Positions 54,901-64,000 of a stretch of 64,000 nt of DNA are shown here, one piece after another. Below the pieces are notes generated by a model. That model was not told the origin of the DNA. It did not search any database and saw only the letters and a list, made by a program, of their open reading frames with translations. The stretch's first letter is position 1; each line of letters begins with the position of its first letter. A program made the translations under genes and the position numbers. The DNA is taken from contig OX422184.1 in the NCBI GenBank assembly GCA_949130485.1, positions 5,808,655 through 5,872,654 of the forward strand, written 5' to 3'. Source of the DNA: Agelas oroides. Taxonomy: Eukaryota; Porifera; Demospongiae; Agelasida; Agelasidae.

Positions 54901-57528
54901 GTTGGATAATGAATCCCATAACACGCTTTGAGCTGTGCTATTGAAGTGCTTGTTCTCACTTCTGGATTATTCCAATAAATGCTGCTCTGCCAATTTGATT
55001 GGCAGCTCCATGCTTCTGGAGCTAGCCCAAGGATTTGGACTTGTGACACCAGACCTCTTCTCCTTGTGTGAGCTGGGTGGGGTCTGGGCACGAGACTAGC
55101 AAAAGGGCACAGGCATGGAAAATTATGACAAGACTATACTAAGCAAGCAGTTGTGTCCACATATCAGTCTATGCTCTAATTCATGCACTTCCCAGCAACT
55201 TATCAGGAATCTTTATTGGGCACCTTTACTTTTCATCCTTACTCATTGCATAAGGAAGCCACTTTAGTGGCTCAAATAATTTTCAGTTAGCACGCCCAGA
55301 AAGTGGCTCATAAAGTAGAACTCACCCTTACCACAAAGCTTGGAAGCTGAGCAAAACTTGGGGGTAGGCCCCTTTATTTTTAGTAGTAATGAGGCTAGAC
55401 CACACCTTTTGGCTGACATCATCACACTGGATAGACAGGAAGAGGCAGTGCTAGGTCGGGGTGATCACGAGTTTAGCCGTGACTATCAGACACGAAGCTT
55501 TTACTCAAACACAGTGAGCAAACATTCTCCAGTTTTCACTTGAGGTATATATGAGTTCTACGTTCATATAACTTAGAAACTGGCTTATAAGTCGGAGCTG
55601 TAAGTATCCAGTGGTAGAATCATGCCGTTTCAAATTGTTGGTTGGCTGCTACGTATAGTGAGCAGAGAAAGGTTTCAAACAAGTAGAAATAGCTTACTTG
55701 GCAGTGATAAGCTACTTAGATAAACTAGTCCAGCCTTGCATAGACAATTCAAGCCACTGGCACCGCCCAGGGCTTGCTAGCAGCCTAGCACGCTTGTCAA
55801 CTTTGACCTTCAGGCTAGTTTTGAGGGAGCACTGGATGCTACTGTTGGTGAGAATGACCTTGAGCTTGGGGAACAGCCTGCCATAAGTGCTCTGGTCAGT
55901 CATGATTACATCTCATGTGGGTCAACTACACAACCAGGCCCCCCAAAGGAGCCAAACGTAATTAGCATAGGTTTCCTCACCAGTTAGCCGCTATACCAAT
56001 ATGCAACAAAGTTGAAGGACACAGTTAAATTCCAGCTACCAAATTTGTGAAAACTCCCACAAGATTCTTCCTTCCCCTTTCCCATGTAAAATGATCACAT
56101 GCCCACTGGACTATCACTACTTACATTTCCCATCAACAGTATCGGCAGCAAATTCTTCACTATCCTCCAGCTCATCTTGTGCAGCCAGTACCTCAGCTTT
56201 TGTACCTAAAGTAAAAGAACGAAGTAGCTACCTAAGAACGTTATTCTGATGTTGCCTAGGTAACAACAGGCATCATATTTGGCAGTTCAGCTCTAATAAT
56301 CTAGGTTGAAATGTAATAGCACAAATACCAAAAAAGGTGCTGCAACAGCTAAGTATGTCAAACTTGAAACATAGAGAACAGGAAAAGTGAATAGCTACAT
56401 TAGAAGTAATGCAAGAGAGGAATGTGATGAGAAAGGGGATATATATCAGCTTCATGAAGGATTTGATCACGTTGATGTGGGACACTGTTTCACTGGAGCT
56501 CACACTGCTGTGGTAAAGTCAGAGTCTGACTCAGGTGAGGAATACGTCCAGAAACGACAACGATACTGGTGAACATTCCTGTGTCCGTACTCTTCAAATA
56601 ACATCATGGATTGGAATACTCCTTACTATACTACATATACCCGATAATTATTGGTACAGAACTTGTACATACAGTATGTAGCTATGCAGAGATTGGACAT
56701 TGTGTTTCCTAGTTACTAGAGACTGCTACAACACTGCAGAAAGCTGATCGGATGCTTCCACAGTGATTCTAGCAAGTCACAGTTTCACAGAAGAAGCTGC
56801 ACCAGAGGTATCATCCTCTTCAGCAGAAAACGTGGAGTGAACACAAGTAAGAAAATAGTCCGATGATGAACTCAACCCTGCATTCCTGTCTGTCAACCAG
56901 AGTTCGAATGCACTTTGCCATGATGTCAATGTTGTTTGCTGTGATTGCTTTGTCATATTTCAATACACAAGAGAAACACTGAAGCAATCAACGGCTGACC
57001 AATTGTGTTCAATCTCGAGCATGCAAGATTGAAATGACATGAAACCGTGCCAGTACCGAGTTATTCACCAGACCCTTCTTCTCCTCCGCGCACTAGAAGG
57101 GTCTGGGAACGAAATTCGGATATGCATGCTGTGACAATGGGATACCATCATTCTAAGTAAATACTATCTTACCGACTGCTAAGACCAGACCACCGTAAGT
57201 GCCCTTTGGTAGATTGACAACGATCTTGTCACCACAGTCCAACTCAGACACCACCATTCCAGTTTGTGTCTCGTCAACCATTTTGGCACAAACGACGGAA
57301 TGTCCTTCCTCGTCTCCCCATTCCACCAGGAAATGCAGCTCTGTAAAGAGATACAATGTGTCACAAGCGGATCAATGACCGTCATCTCTCCAATCCCACA
57401 ATGGACATTCATAAACGCACCCCACCTTTTTGATAGTCAGCTAGCTACAAAGATCTAGTATACTCACCTGACAACACATGCTTTTTGTTTGTTGCTTTTT
57501 GTCTAGTTGTGGTCACTCGGCTAAACAT
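45918..57528 (-). CDS. BEN-domain protein, ten exons, complete
   Basis: Exons (minus): 57468-57528, 57173-57340, 56125-56205, 50932-50967, 50644-50702, 48242-48724, 47991-48125, 47061-47109, 46159-46383, 45918-46033. All junctions are GT-AG and all phases agree, giving 1413 bases, about 470 aa. Start MFSRVTTTRQKATNKKHVLS; then a small folded module (LHFLVEWGDEEGHSVVCAKM, GDKIVVNLPKGTYGGLVLAV), acidic and Lys-rich linkers, a long Ser-rich exon, a coiled coil (LLQTSLRNLKTDMLAFQAEI), and a C-terminal BEN domain with LAQALTVLLF, LDPIRLHAIR, VHVFHRFPLSQGLYSKEEAA and ARWKEIRQDKINVKARQFR. BEN proteins act in chromatin and transcription, usually as repressors that bind DNA. No stop or shift, so probably a functional host gene. 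Introns 3, 6 and 7 hold MITEs. Confidence 0.85.
47260..47824. mobile_element. TA-flanked MITE in a BEN intron
   Basis: Ends CCGTACTCACTCGACACTA on the left and the near complement GTCGAGTGAGTACAGAGG on the right, with TA outside both. Same style as the HIRAN element (TA duplication, C/G runs inside the ends), but a different terminal sequence. No intact ORF; a plus frame near 47425 (KLVVARFCRAKDHEIINEG) may be a coding remnant. Confidence 0.65.
48785..49386. repeat. ~600-bp non-autonomous element in a BEN intron
   Basis: GCGCCTGGTACACACTG near 48831 and its complement CAGTGTGTACCAGGCGC near 49345, inside GTAGCCTCGTCCCCGGC and GCCGGGTACCAGGCTACGCTAC ends. A minus frame in it (LLNLMCAKCKRRVES) has a CxxC pair and might be a zinc-finger remnant. 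Confidence 0.65.
49581..49869. repeat. Long fold-back palindrome (~140-bp arms)
   Basis: The left arm runs from GATCAAATCTTGGAGCTGGT to GGCTCAGGAATGTAA; the right arm is its reverse complement from TTACATTCCTGAGCC to ACCAGCTCCAAGATTTGATT, with a 6-base spacer. Identity about 85-90 per cent by eye. AGTTCTATC occurs on both outer sides (49534-49542 and 49880-49888), a possible 9-bp target duplication. Lies in a BEN intron. Confidence 0.8.
50182..50444. mobile_element. MITE with 9-bp target duplication
   Basis: TACTTCCTA flanks both ends (50173-50181 and 50445-50453). Inverted ends TCTATCAAGCTAGACC.../...GGTCTAGCTTGATGGAG, each followed by a small internal hairpin (CCCTCTCTC...GAGAGGG). A 9-bp duplication suggests Mutator-like mobilisation. 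Confidence 0.75.
53465..53600 (-). repeat. Dispersed repeat shared with 28.2-28.3 kb
   Basis: TTTTATGGGAAAAGGGCCCT, followed by TAGGGTGAA, matches the complement of 28260-28330; further short matches (AAATTTTTGAC, GCAATTTTGAG) follow in the same order. Confidence 0.6.
54778..55098. mobile_element. MITE, TAGTCTCGTGCCCAGACC family, 9-bp TSD
   Basis: Inverted ends TAGTCTCGTGCCCAGACC / GGTCTGGGCACGAGACTA, perfect over 18 bases, flanked by GCAAAAGGG at 54769-54777 and 55099-55107. An inner inverted pair (GGTCTGGTGTCACAAG / CTTGTGACACCAGACC) follows. 321 bp, no coding capacity. Perfect duplication means a young insertion. Confidence 0.85.
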
Positions 57529-58052
57529 AGCGAAACAGCTCGACAAGCTACTTTAGCACAGGGAATCCTTTAGCACAGATGTTTGGGCGCAATCGACAGA
57601 GACTTTCAGCACTTATACTAGCAGCACAGCTCTTCGCGCTGGTTTTAAGACAGCAATGCAATATGCAATGCAATATGCAATGCAAGCACTAGCATGTTTC
57701 AGCCTCACGTGATATGGCTCCAATCAGATTGCAAATCGCTTTACTGTACTGGCGAATGGCACGCTTCCGCCATCACGTGATACGCTTACCCGAAGTGCTT
57801 TTCAAAGCTCAAACCCTATTGGTCAATAGATATATTATACACATTTATATGCGCATATGTGCCGTTGCCCTAACAACACCCTAAACTAACCTTAACCCAA
57901 CCCTAATAAACCCTAACCCAACCAATCAGATTAAAGGATTGAAACGCACTTCGGTACTGCTGGGAGTCCAGGCCGCGTACTCCTCAGACCAAATTTTTTC
58001 TTGCGGAAAGAGCCGCGCTGAACGTATTCGTATATGTTGCAGAATTCGAGCG
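57529..58052. promoter_or_regulatory. Promoter-side region of the BEN gene
   Basis: About 520 bp between the BEN start codon and the CACTA-like gene start, which point away from each other. Holds GCAATGCAATAT repeated three times (57653-57686), CCAAT boxes (57719, 57922), and a CCCTAA-rich tract at 57867-57922. No TATA box close to the BEN ATG. Confidence 0.4.
57867..57922. repeat. Degenerate telomere-like CCCTAA tract
   Basis: Six CCCTAA or CCTTAA-type words separated by a few bases (CCCTAACAACACCCTAAAC... CCCTAATAAACCCTAACCC). It may be an interstitial telomeric relic. Confidence 0.6.
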
Positions 58053-58665
58053 ATGGAATCCAGCAGCGAAAGCGTGTCTTCTGATGCCAGTGAACAGGAT
58101 GAGTTTTCCACACAGCATACAGACAGTGGAGCGACTAATTCACCAGAATCTGATTATATGTCAAATTCGACTCCGTTTTCCTCGTCAGACATGAGTCTGC
58201 CAAGTTCGACTTCCTCGCCAGATATGGAGAGCGTATCGACTTTGTTAGACATGGGGAACACGTCAAATTTGGACCGTCAAGCAGAACCTTTGTACAGCGG
58301 TGCAGAGATAAGCACTTTGATGACATACCTTCTTCTCTTCCAATATGCTATCCGTCATGGTCTCTCAACGAAGGCTTTTTCAGAACTTATCCAACTTGTG
58401 CGTGCTCTTTTGCCTAAAGAAGCAAAGCTGCCTACGACTGTACACAAGCTGAAGAACTTTCTTTCAGATTTGTTTCCTGATATGCAGGCCAACATCAACG
58501 CCTACTGTTCCTTTTGCCACCGTCTTCTGCCATCACCTTTGGCAGTGTGCAGCTTATGCCCGAAAGTAGGACAGAGCGATTTGTCACCATCCCATTACAG
58601 CCTCAGTTCAAAAGAATGCTAGAAGGTAAGCAAAGCACCTTAATACGTATGAAAGTGTCAAATAT

Positions 58666-61248
58666 TTACCTGTTATTCTCAATACCCTCTAACGTCTCGT
58701 CGTAGTCGAGACCTTGTTTCTGGGAAAAACCTTGAGCAACTAGACGAGCTTTGTACCTTTCAATTGATCCATCGGCACCAGTTTTCCGCTTGAACACCCA
58801 CTTGCTCCCAACTGGTTTATGCCCTTTGGGCAACTCAACCAGATCCCAGACATCATTGGAGTGGATCGAATCCATCTCCTTCTGCATTGCAGTTCTCCAC
58901 TGCTCCTTCTCAGTGGAACTCAGGGCTTCCGTTACAGTCTCAGGCTCCTTCCCTAGCTCAGTAGCTGTATAGATTCTCATACCATAGTAGTTGGGTGGTT
59001 TACTGACTCGAGATGATGTCCTTTGAGGCACAGGAGGTTCAGAAACGTCAGAGGATCTATTGGACTCACAGTCAGGCTGCTCCACAGGTTCAGAGCCTGC
59101 TTCCATCTCTGGCTCCTCGTTTCCTATTGGGAAGTGTATGGGTCTGATCTCTTCGTGTTCAGACTCGATTCCCCTTGAGGATTCATTGAAAACAACATCA
59201 CGACTGTGGATGATGGTAGCAGTCTCCGTATTGTAGAGACAGTAGCCTTTCCTCTGAGTAGCATATCCCAGGAAGATACACTTTGTGGCTTTGGAGTCAA
59301 GCTTCTTCCGTTCATCTTTTGAGATGTGAGAGTATGCGACACATCCAAACACTCGAATGTGCTTGACACACGGCTTCTTCCCAAACCATGCTTCGAAAGG
59401 GGTCCTGTCACCTAGAGTCTTGGTGGGACTCCTGTTGACCAGATAAGCCGCTGTAGCCAAAGCTTCAGCCCAGAATCGATGTGGAAGCTTAGAGTTGTCG
59501 AGCATAGATCTCACAGCCTCCACCAGGGTACGGTTCATTCTTTCCGATACACCATTTTGCTCAGGTGTTTTGGGAATGGAGTACTCGTGTTTGATGCCCT
59601 CAGCCTTGAGGAAGGCCTCAAACTCAGTGGACATGTACTCTCCTCCGTTGTCGGTACGGAGAACCTTCACCTTGTGGCCAGATGAGTTCTCGACCAGTGA
59701 CTTCCACTCCTTGAATGTCCGAAACACCTCATGCTTATTCTTTAGCACGTAGATCCAGACATAGTGGGTTTTGTCATCAATAAAGGTGACAAAGTACTCA
59801 GCACCGCCAAGGGAGGGTGAGTTGAGCTTCCCACAGACATCACTATGGACGAGACCTAGCGGCTTTGTTGCACGCTCACGGCCAGTATCCGGAAAAGGGC
59901 ATCGATGTATCTTACCCTTCACACACAACTCACAAAAATCAACACCTTTGGCAGGATCATAGTCAAAACCATTCACCAGATTGTCCTTCGCCAGTTTTCG
60001 TAGTCCTCGTTCGCCCGGATGTCCAAAACGTCTATGCCAGAGAGTCTCGTTGACCTTGTTTGTGGCTGTACTGTTTACACAAGTGCTATCAATTGGTTCA
60101 CAGTTCAGATAGTACAGACTCCCTATCTTGGAAGCCATAGCCACAGTATCTCCCTGATCATCTGTGATCACACCTTGGTCCTCATCAAAGGTGACCTCTT
60201 TCCCAGCCTCAGTGACCTTAGGCACACTCAGCAAATTGTAAGCTAGGTCAGGCACATACAGGACATCTTTTAGTCTACCCACCTTAGACTTTGCACCAGA
60301 CAGCTTCAACCTCAGTGCAACAACACCGATTCCAACAGCTTCCAGTCTGCGGCCATCGCCTAGGATGATCTGCTGCGTCTTCTCCAGGGGTTGGAACACC
60401 TCGTACAGCTCCCTGGAGTTGCTGATGTGGCTGGTAGCTCCTGAGTCTACTATCCACGGATGTGCAAGTTCACTAGCACCCAACACATGATGAGCCAACA
60501 GTCCTACAGAATCACCCTTGTCGTCCTTCGACCTCGTCTTGCTGTTCGACTTCTTCATGGACTTGCTGCGTTCGGGACAATGTCTCTGAATGTGCCCAAA
60601 CTTTTTGCAGTTGAAGCACTTTAGACCACGAGCTTTGGTTGCTATCATGGCCCGTTCTGCAGTCAGGTCTTTCTCCCTCGTTTTCCTTTCAGCATGGAGT
60701 AACCGCTCAGTAACGACCTCCATCTTGGGGACGTCCTCGTTAGCCTCTAAGGCAGTGACTAGAGTGTTGAAGGAGTCAGGTAGACTTGCTAGCAAGTACA
60801 CAACACAATCCTCCTCCTTGATCACGTCTCCAACAACAGCTAGTTCATTGAACAGTTCAGTTAGCGTCTTGATATGTTCCTGGACAGAGTCACCGTCTTT
60901 CAGCTGTAGCGAGTGAAGCCTTCTACGTAGGGCTAGTTTGTTTGCCCAAGTCTTCTTTTGAAATTGAGCCTGAAGCTTTGTCCACACATCAACGGGGTCT
61001 GTCGGTTCTCCTAGTAGATAAAGGAGCTTCGTGTCGACTGCCAACACTATTGTCGCTAGTGCACGATGACGAGTGATGAACTTCGCACGACTTCCAGCCT
61101 CATCTTCTGCTACTGGTATTGTCTCTGTTCCTGCAACTATTCCCCAAAGTCCTTCACGTACCAGAGCCATCTGGCACTGGACCTTCCACGTGGGATCATT
61201 CGATCCGTTTAGCGGAACGATAGCAACAGTCTTCATTTCTGTTGCCAT
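58666..61248 (-). CDS. Copia gag-pro-integrase ORF, RT lost
   Basis: 860 codons without a stop from ATG at 61246-61248. Gag (VWTKLQAQFQKKTWANKLAL), zinc knuckle CFNCKKFGHIQRHC, protease WIVDSGATSH, GAG-pre-integrase LWHRRFGHPG, integrase with H2C2 and DDE (HSDVCGKL, LRTDNGGEY, EQNGVSERMNRT), the Copia GKKP motif region, and the first RT block (WVFKRKTGADGSIERYKARL, GLDYDET). Copia order is integrase before RT. Homology ends after DYDET; 3' RT, RNase H and LTR are deleted. The long open frame suggests a recent insertion followed by deletion. Confidence 0.9.
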   Translation of the reverse strand: MATEMKTVAIVPLNGSNDPTWKVQCQMALVREGLWGIVAGTETIPVAEDEAGSRAKFITRHRALATIVLAVDTKLLYLLGEPTDPVDVWTKLQAQFQKKTWANKLALRRRLHSLQLKDGDSVQEHIKTLTELFNELAVVGDVIKEEDCVVYLLASLPDSFNTLVTALEANEDVPKMEVVTERLLHAERKTREKDLTAERAMIATKARGLKCFNCKKFGHIQRHCPERSKSMKKSNSKTRSKDDKGDSVGLLAHHVLGASELAHPWIVDSGATSHISNSRELYEVFQPLEKTQQIILGDGRRLEAVGIGVVALRLKLSGAKSKVGRLKDVLYVPDLAYNLLSVPKVTEAGKEVTFDEDQGVITDDQGDTVAMASKIGSLYYLNCEPIDSTCVNSTATNKVNETLWHRRFGHPGERGLRKLAKDNLVNGFDYDPAKGVDFCELCVKGKIHRCPFPDTGRERATKPLGLVHSDVCGKLNSPSLGGAEYFVTFIDDKTHYVWIYVLKNKHEVFRTFKEWKSLVENSSGHKVKVLRTDNGGEYMSTEFEAFLKAEGIKHEYSIPKTPEQNGVSERMNRTLVEAVRSMLDNSKLPHRFWAEALATAAYLVNRSPTKTLGDRTPFEAWFGKKPCVKHIRVFGCVAYSHISKDERKKLDSKATKCIFLGYATQRKGYCLYNTETATIIHSRDVVFNESSRGIESEHEEIRPIHFPIGNEEPEMEAGSEPVEQPDCESNRSSDVSEPPVPQRTSSRVSKPPNYYGMRIYTATELGKEPETVTEALSSTEKEQWRTAMQKEMDSIHSNDVWDLVELPKGHKPVGSKWVFKRKTGADGSIERYKARLVAQGFSQKQGLDYDETLEGIENNR

Positions 61249-61263
61249 CCTGGGCCCATAACC

Positions 61264-61462
61264 TGTTGGCGCGAGTTAGGCGACGCAACGGCTAGCGATA
61301 GGCAACAGAGTAACAGTAATTCAAGATGAAGTAACTGTGGAAGTATTGACAGCACTCTCAACTAATGTGTGCTCACCTTATTACACTCGGTTAAGTCACA
61401 GCTTTGTGCTGAGTCATTTTCAGTCAGTCAGGTCATTGAGTCAATTTGAATCAATCGTAACA
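61264..61462 (-). repeat. Copia 5' LTR
   Basis: 199 bp. In element orientation it starts TGTTACGATTG and ends GCGCCAACA. It is followed by GGTTATGGGCCCAGG just before the gag ATG, a typical Copia primer-site/leader. The outer edge adjoins GAGAT at 61463-61467; the matching duplication is lost with the 3' end. Confidence 0.75.
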
Positions 61463-62130
61463 GAGATTTCAGCGAGATGGTGATCCTAGAGCACTCCGGG
61501 ATATTTATGATGGTAAAGAATACCAGAAACATGAGCAATTCTTGTCACAGCCGGCTAACATTTCATTGACAGCTAACACTGATGGTGTTGCACTATTTAA
61601 ATCATCTACTACATCCCTCTGGCCAGTTTGGTTAGCTGTGAATGAGCTACCAAGAAACATCAGGTTGGTTTTAGCCAAAGCATATGCAAATATACTGCTG
61701 CCAAGCTGGGTGCTACACTAAGCTGATTCAGCTGCATGAGTTGAACTTGGGTGCACATTGGTGCGATGACTCACAATGTTCTTTGTGCGTAAAATTAATG
61801 GTAATTGTAGGCAGATTGATTTCTTGCATAACCTACAGGAAATGAACAATTACTTTTGTTAAACCTACAGATTCCTAAAGAAGAATATGCTTCTGGCGGC
61901 TATGTGGTTCTCTAAAGAAAAGCCTCCTATGTCTCTCTTCCTCAGGCCATTTGTGGATGCTCTCAATGACATTTATACCAATGGTAATTAAGTGAGGATG
62001 GCTTAGATTAGTCATGCTACAAAGCTGTCATGTTAATTATTTATTGTAATTGAAATTCCAGGTATCCAAGTGTATTCATGTTTCCTCTCGATTGCGACGG
62101 ATTCTAGTGCTAAGTCAAACATGCCACAGT

Positions 62131-62373
62131 ACATCTCAAAACTTCATTATCATAGAGCAACTGAGCATGCGCAAATCACAAAAAATGGGGCAATGGCACA
62201 TGGTTACACAAATAACAACAAGTGGAACGGTTGCATGAACCGTAGTCTGCAGGACCGAACACCAACATACCGCCGGCCAAAGACAGGGTCTTTCACACAC
62301 AAATGACTAACATGATGAGGTGTAATGGGTGATCAAGTGGGTAATATACAAATAACATCGATTGTCCATACAG
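62131..62373. other. Spacer, nothing recognised
   Basis: Between the last CACTA-like exon and the BEL/Pao stop; possibly part of the BEL/Pao 3' end. No LTR boundary could be fixed. Confidence 0.3.
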
Positions 62374-64000
62374 TTACGCAGATGAGGGTTCAGTAGGCAG
62401 TAACACAACCTTCGTCACAGGTCTTCGATACGTGCCTGTGGAGGTTTTGATGGAAACAACACGTACCAGTCCATCATTTCCGGTGTGAGCTGTCACCACT
62501 CTAGCCAGAGGCCACTTTGCTGGAATCACGTTGTCTTCTCGGAGAATGACAATGTCACCAACACTCAAGTTCCTCGATGCCACTTAGAAGCACGCTTGAA
62601 GGTGTCCAAATAGTCAGCTGACCAGCGTTGCCAGAGGTGACGAACGAGTGCTTGACACAAGTGCCAACGGGAGAGGATCGAGATGGACCGATATGCAAGT
62701 GCTGGATCTGGCAGTGCTTCCAGCGGTCTTCCTACAAGGAAGTGACCAGGTGTCAGGGCCTCTACTCCATCGTCAGCAAGAGGGAGAGCGACAAGAGGCC
62801 GGCTGTTGAGGCAAGCCTCAATTTGTGATAGCACCGTTGTCAGTTCTTCGAACGTCAGCTTTACATTGCCGACAACTCGTCGTAGATGTGACTTGAAGCT
62901 TTTCACAGCGGCCTCCCATAACCCACCAAAATGTGGTGCATGCTCTGGGATGAATCGCCATTGTATATTTTGGACAGAACAAAATGAGGAGATTTCTCCT
63001 TGTGCTTTCTGAGATTCAAGAAACTTCACCAGTTCCTTGATCTCACTAGTAGCACCAACAAAGTTTGTGCCATGATCGCTCCAAATAAGGGTAGGCTTTC
63101 CTCGCCGGGAAATGAATCGTCGCAGGCATGCGATAAATGCGTCTGTGCTCAGATCAGATACAAGTTCCAAATGCACTGCTCGAACAGACAATGAAACAAA
63201 CACGCACACATATGACTTGACAATGACTGGCTTATGCGTGGACCCTAGCTTCAGCTGCAGTGGTCCGGCATAGTCCACACCAACTCTGTCAAAGACGAGA
63301 TCTGGCGTGACACGTTCAGTGGGGACTTGTCCCATCATCTGACTTTGTGGCTTGGCAGCATGGCGACGACACGTCACACAGGCACAGGTAACAGACCGGA
63401 TGATCTTGCGCCCACCTATGATGTGGAAGCGACGGTTCAATGAGCATGAGAGGAGAGTAGGACCTGCGTGAAGCAGTCTGAGATGCTCAGAGAAGATAAT
63501 GAGACGAGTGATGGGGTGCCCACCATACAAAATGATGGGGTGTTGAATGGAATACGCTCTGTTGGAATTCTGTTCTCGTCCACCAACACGGATGAGATCC
63601 TCTGCATCTAGGAAGAGGTGAAGAGGGATCAGGGGACTTGATTTGTGGAGTTGACGGCCTTTCTTGATGTATGCTATCTCTTTCATGAAATGTTGTCTTT
63701 GGGCGAGCACCAACCAGTAGATCTCTGCTTTCTGTAACTCCAGAACACTCAAGTGTGACTCAGAGCTTGCCTTTGTACGACAATTCTTGATGAATCGCAT
63801 GATCCAAGCAGTAACTCTCTTCAAGTGAGAAAAAGTGGAGAATCGATCAAATGGAATGAGTGGCTCCACTGATTGTACTAGCGCTACAAGAGAGACTTCC
63901 CTCTCCTCCTCTGGAACTAATACTGCTTCAGGAACTTGAGATTGAGCAAGCCAGTGCGAGGAAGGGAGCTTGAGCCAATCAGGGCCCTCCCACCAGAGGT
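62374..64000 (-). pseudogene. BEL/Pao pol, integrase end (runs off the edge)
   Basis: Open from the window edge (GPDWLKLPSSHW, the RNase H to integrase linker) to 62565: a zinc-binding part (ITRLIIFSEHLRLLHAGPTL, CACVTCRRHAAKPQSQ), integrase core (DRVGVDYAGPL, AVHLELVSDLSTDAFIACLR, LIWSDHGTNFVGA, HFGGLWEAAVKS) and LTPGHFLVGRPLEALP. The final DUF5641-like domain continues in another frame (SVGDIVILREDNVIPAKWPL) to stop at 62374, so one frameshift at about 62575 breaks an otherwise clean gene. BEL/Pao order and the GGLWEAAVKS motif are diagnostic. 5' part lies outside the window. Confidence 0.88.

Larger units (their letters stand above)
50968..56124. other. Large BEN intron (third)
   Basis: 5.2 kb without a supported gene. 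It contains the MITE at 54778-55098, a TAGTCTTG/CAAGGCTA pair at about 51930-52250 that may be another element, and the dispersed repeat near 53465. A frame around 53800 (CEDEAHLAAFTEQDEEY) looks like a dead coding scrap. Confidence 0.4.
58053..62130 (+). pseudogene. CACTA/EnSpm-like transposase, split by Copia
   Basis: Exon 1 58053-58624: a Ser-rich head, then LMTYLLLFQYAIRHGLSTKA, LPTTVHKLKNFLSDLFP, YCSFCHRLL with a CxxC pair, and, after a one-base shift near 58562, RFVTIPLQPQFKRML. Exon 2 61463-61663: LRDIYDGKEYQKHEQFLS, NISLTANTDGVALFKSS, SLWPVWLAVNELPRNIR. Exon 3 61871-61983: AMWFSKEKPPMSLFLRPF. Exon 4 from 62062: GIQVYSCFLSIATDSSAKSN. Exons 2-4 join in phase. These are the ordered blocks of metazoan EnSpm-type transposases; NTDG...FKSS..S.WPV is diagnostic. 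A Copia element sits in intron 1 and abuts exon 2. The 3' half is missing beyond about 62130. Confidence 0.7.

Noticed and set aside
58135-58326. Minus-strand frame inside the CACTA-like exon
   Set aside because: Shadow of a Ser-rich plus-strand coding exon.
1-64000. CRISPR arrays, operons, Shine-Dalgarno sites
   Set aside because: Spliced genes, LTRs and LINEs show a eukaryotic nuclear genome; no regularly spaced repeat-spacer array was seen.
1-64000. tRNA or rRNA genes
   Set aside because: I looked for GGTTCGAATCC-like B boxes and for rRNA-conserved words and saw none I could support; a tRNAscan/Infernal run would settle it.

Overview
This is eukaryotic DNA. Coding stretches are short and are flanked by GT donors and polypyrimidine-AG acceptors. 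There are no operons, and most recognisable coding sequence belongs to transposable elements. The mix (DIRS, Copia, Gypsy, BEL/Pao, CR1/Jockey-like LINEs, Tc1/mariner, piggyBac, Mutator-like, CACTA-like, an IS3-type integrase element, DUF7869 and DUF3504 proteins) together with BEN- and HIRAN-domain genes fits an early-branching metazoan, most likely a demosponge. I infer that from family content; the window carries no taxonomic marker.

Layout. 0.6-0.9 kb: an isolated BEN-domain exon (minus). 1.7-7.9 kb: a seven-exon DUF7869-type gene (minus) with two in-frame stops and MITEs in its introns. 8.2-12 kb: a spliced gene with a ParB/sulfiredoxin-like segment, then an F-box-like ORF (both plus). 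13-21.7 kb: relics, namely two Tc1/mariner copies, a DIRS element with an intact tyrosine recombinase, a cysteine-rich exon, and a 5'-truncated LINE with a clean reverse transcriptase ORF. 22-27.3 kb: a Mutator-like relic, then a 4.2-kb integrase element with long inverted arms and two divergent genes; its integrase is split by a TA-flanked MITE carrying a one-domain HIRAN gene. 28-33.3 kb: piggyBac, Gypsy and DUF3504/OB-fold relics. 33.8-36.7 kb: exons of an unrecognised minus-strand gene. 37-39 kb: HMG-box fragments and a rearranged LINE. 42-45.4 kb: a Gypsy element with one LTR. 45.9-57.5 kb: a complete ten-exon BEN-domain gene, the best host gene here; all splice phases agree and give about 470 aa. 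58-62.1 kb: a CACTA-like transposase gene interrupted by a Copia element. 62.4-64 kb: the 3' end of a BEL/Pao pol.

The most striking pattern is structural. In three unrelated mobile-element genes (LINE RT at 37.7 kb, Gypsy integrase at 43.4 kb, OB-fold gene at 32.8-33.2 kb) a short internal segment (about 180-380 bp) lies reverse-complemented in place while the sequence on both sides keeps its order. Mentally flipping each segment back restores domain order and, to within a base or two, the reading frame.

The host component is small: the BEN gene, perhaps the polyQ gene at 34-36.7 kb, and possibly the ParB-like and F-box-like ORFs. The rest is nested insertion history, partly datable by what interrupts what.
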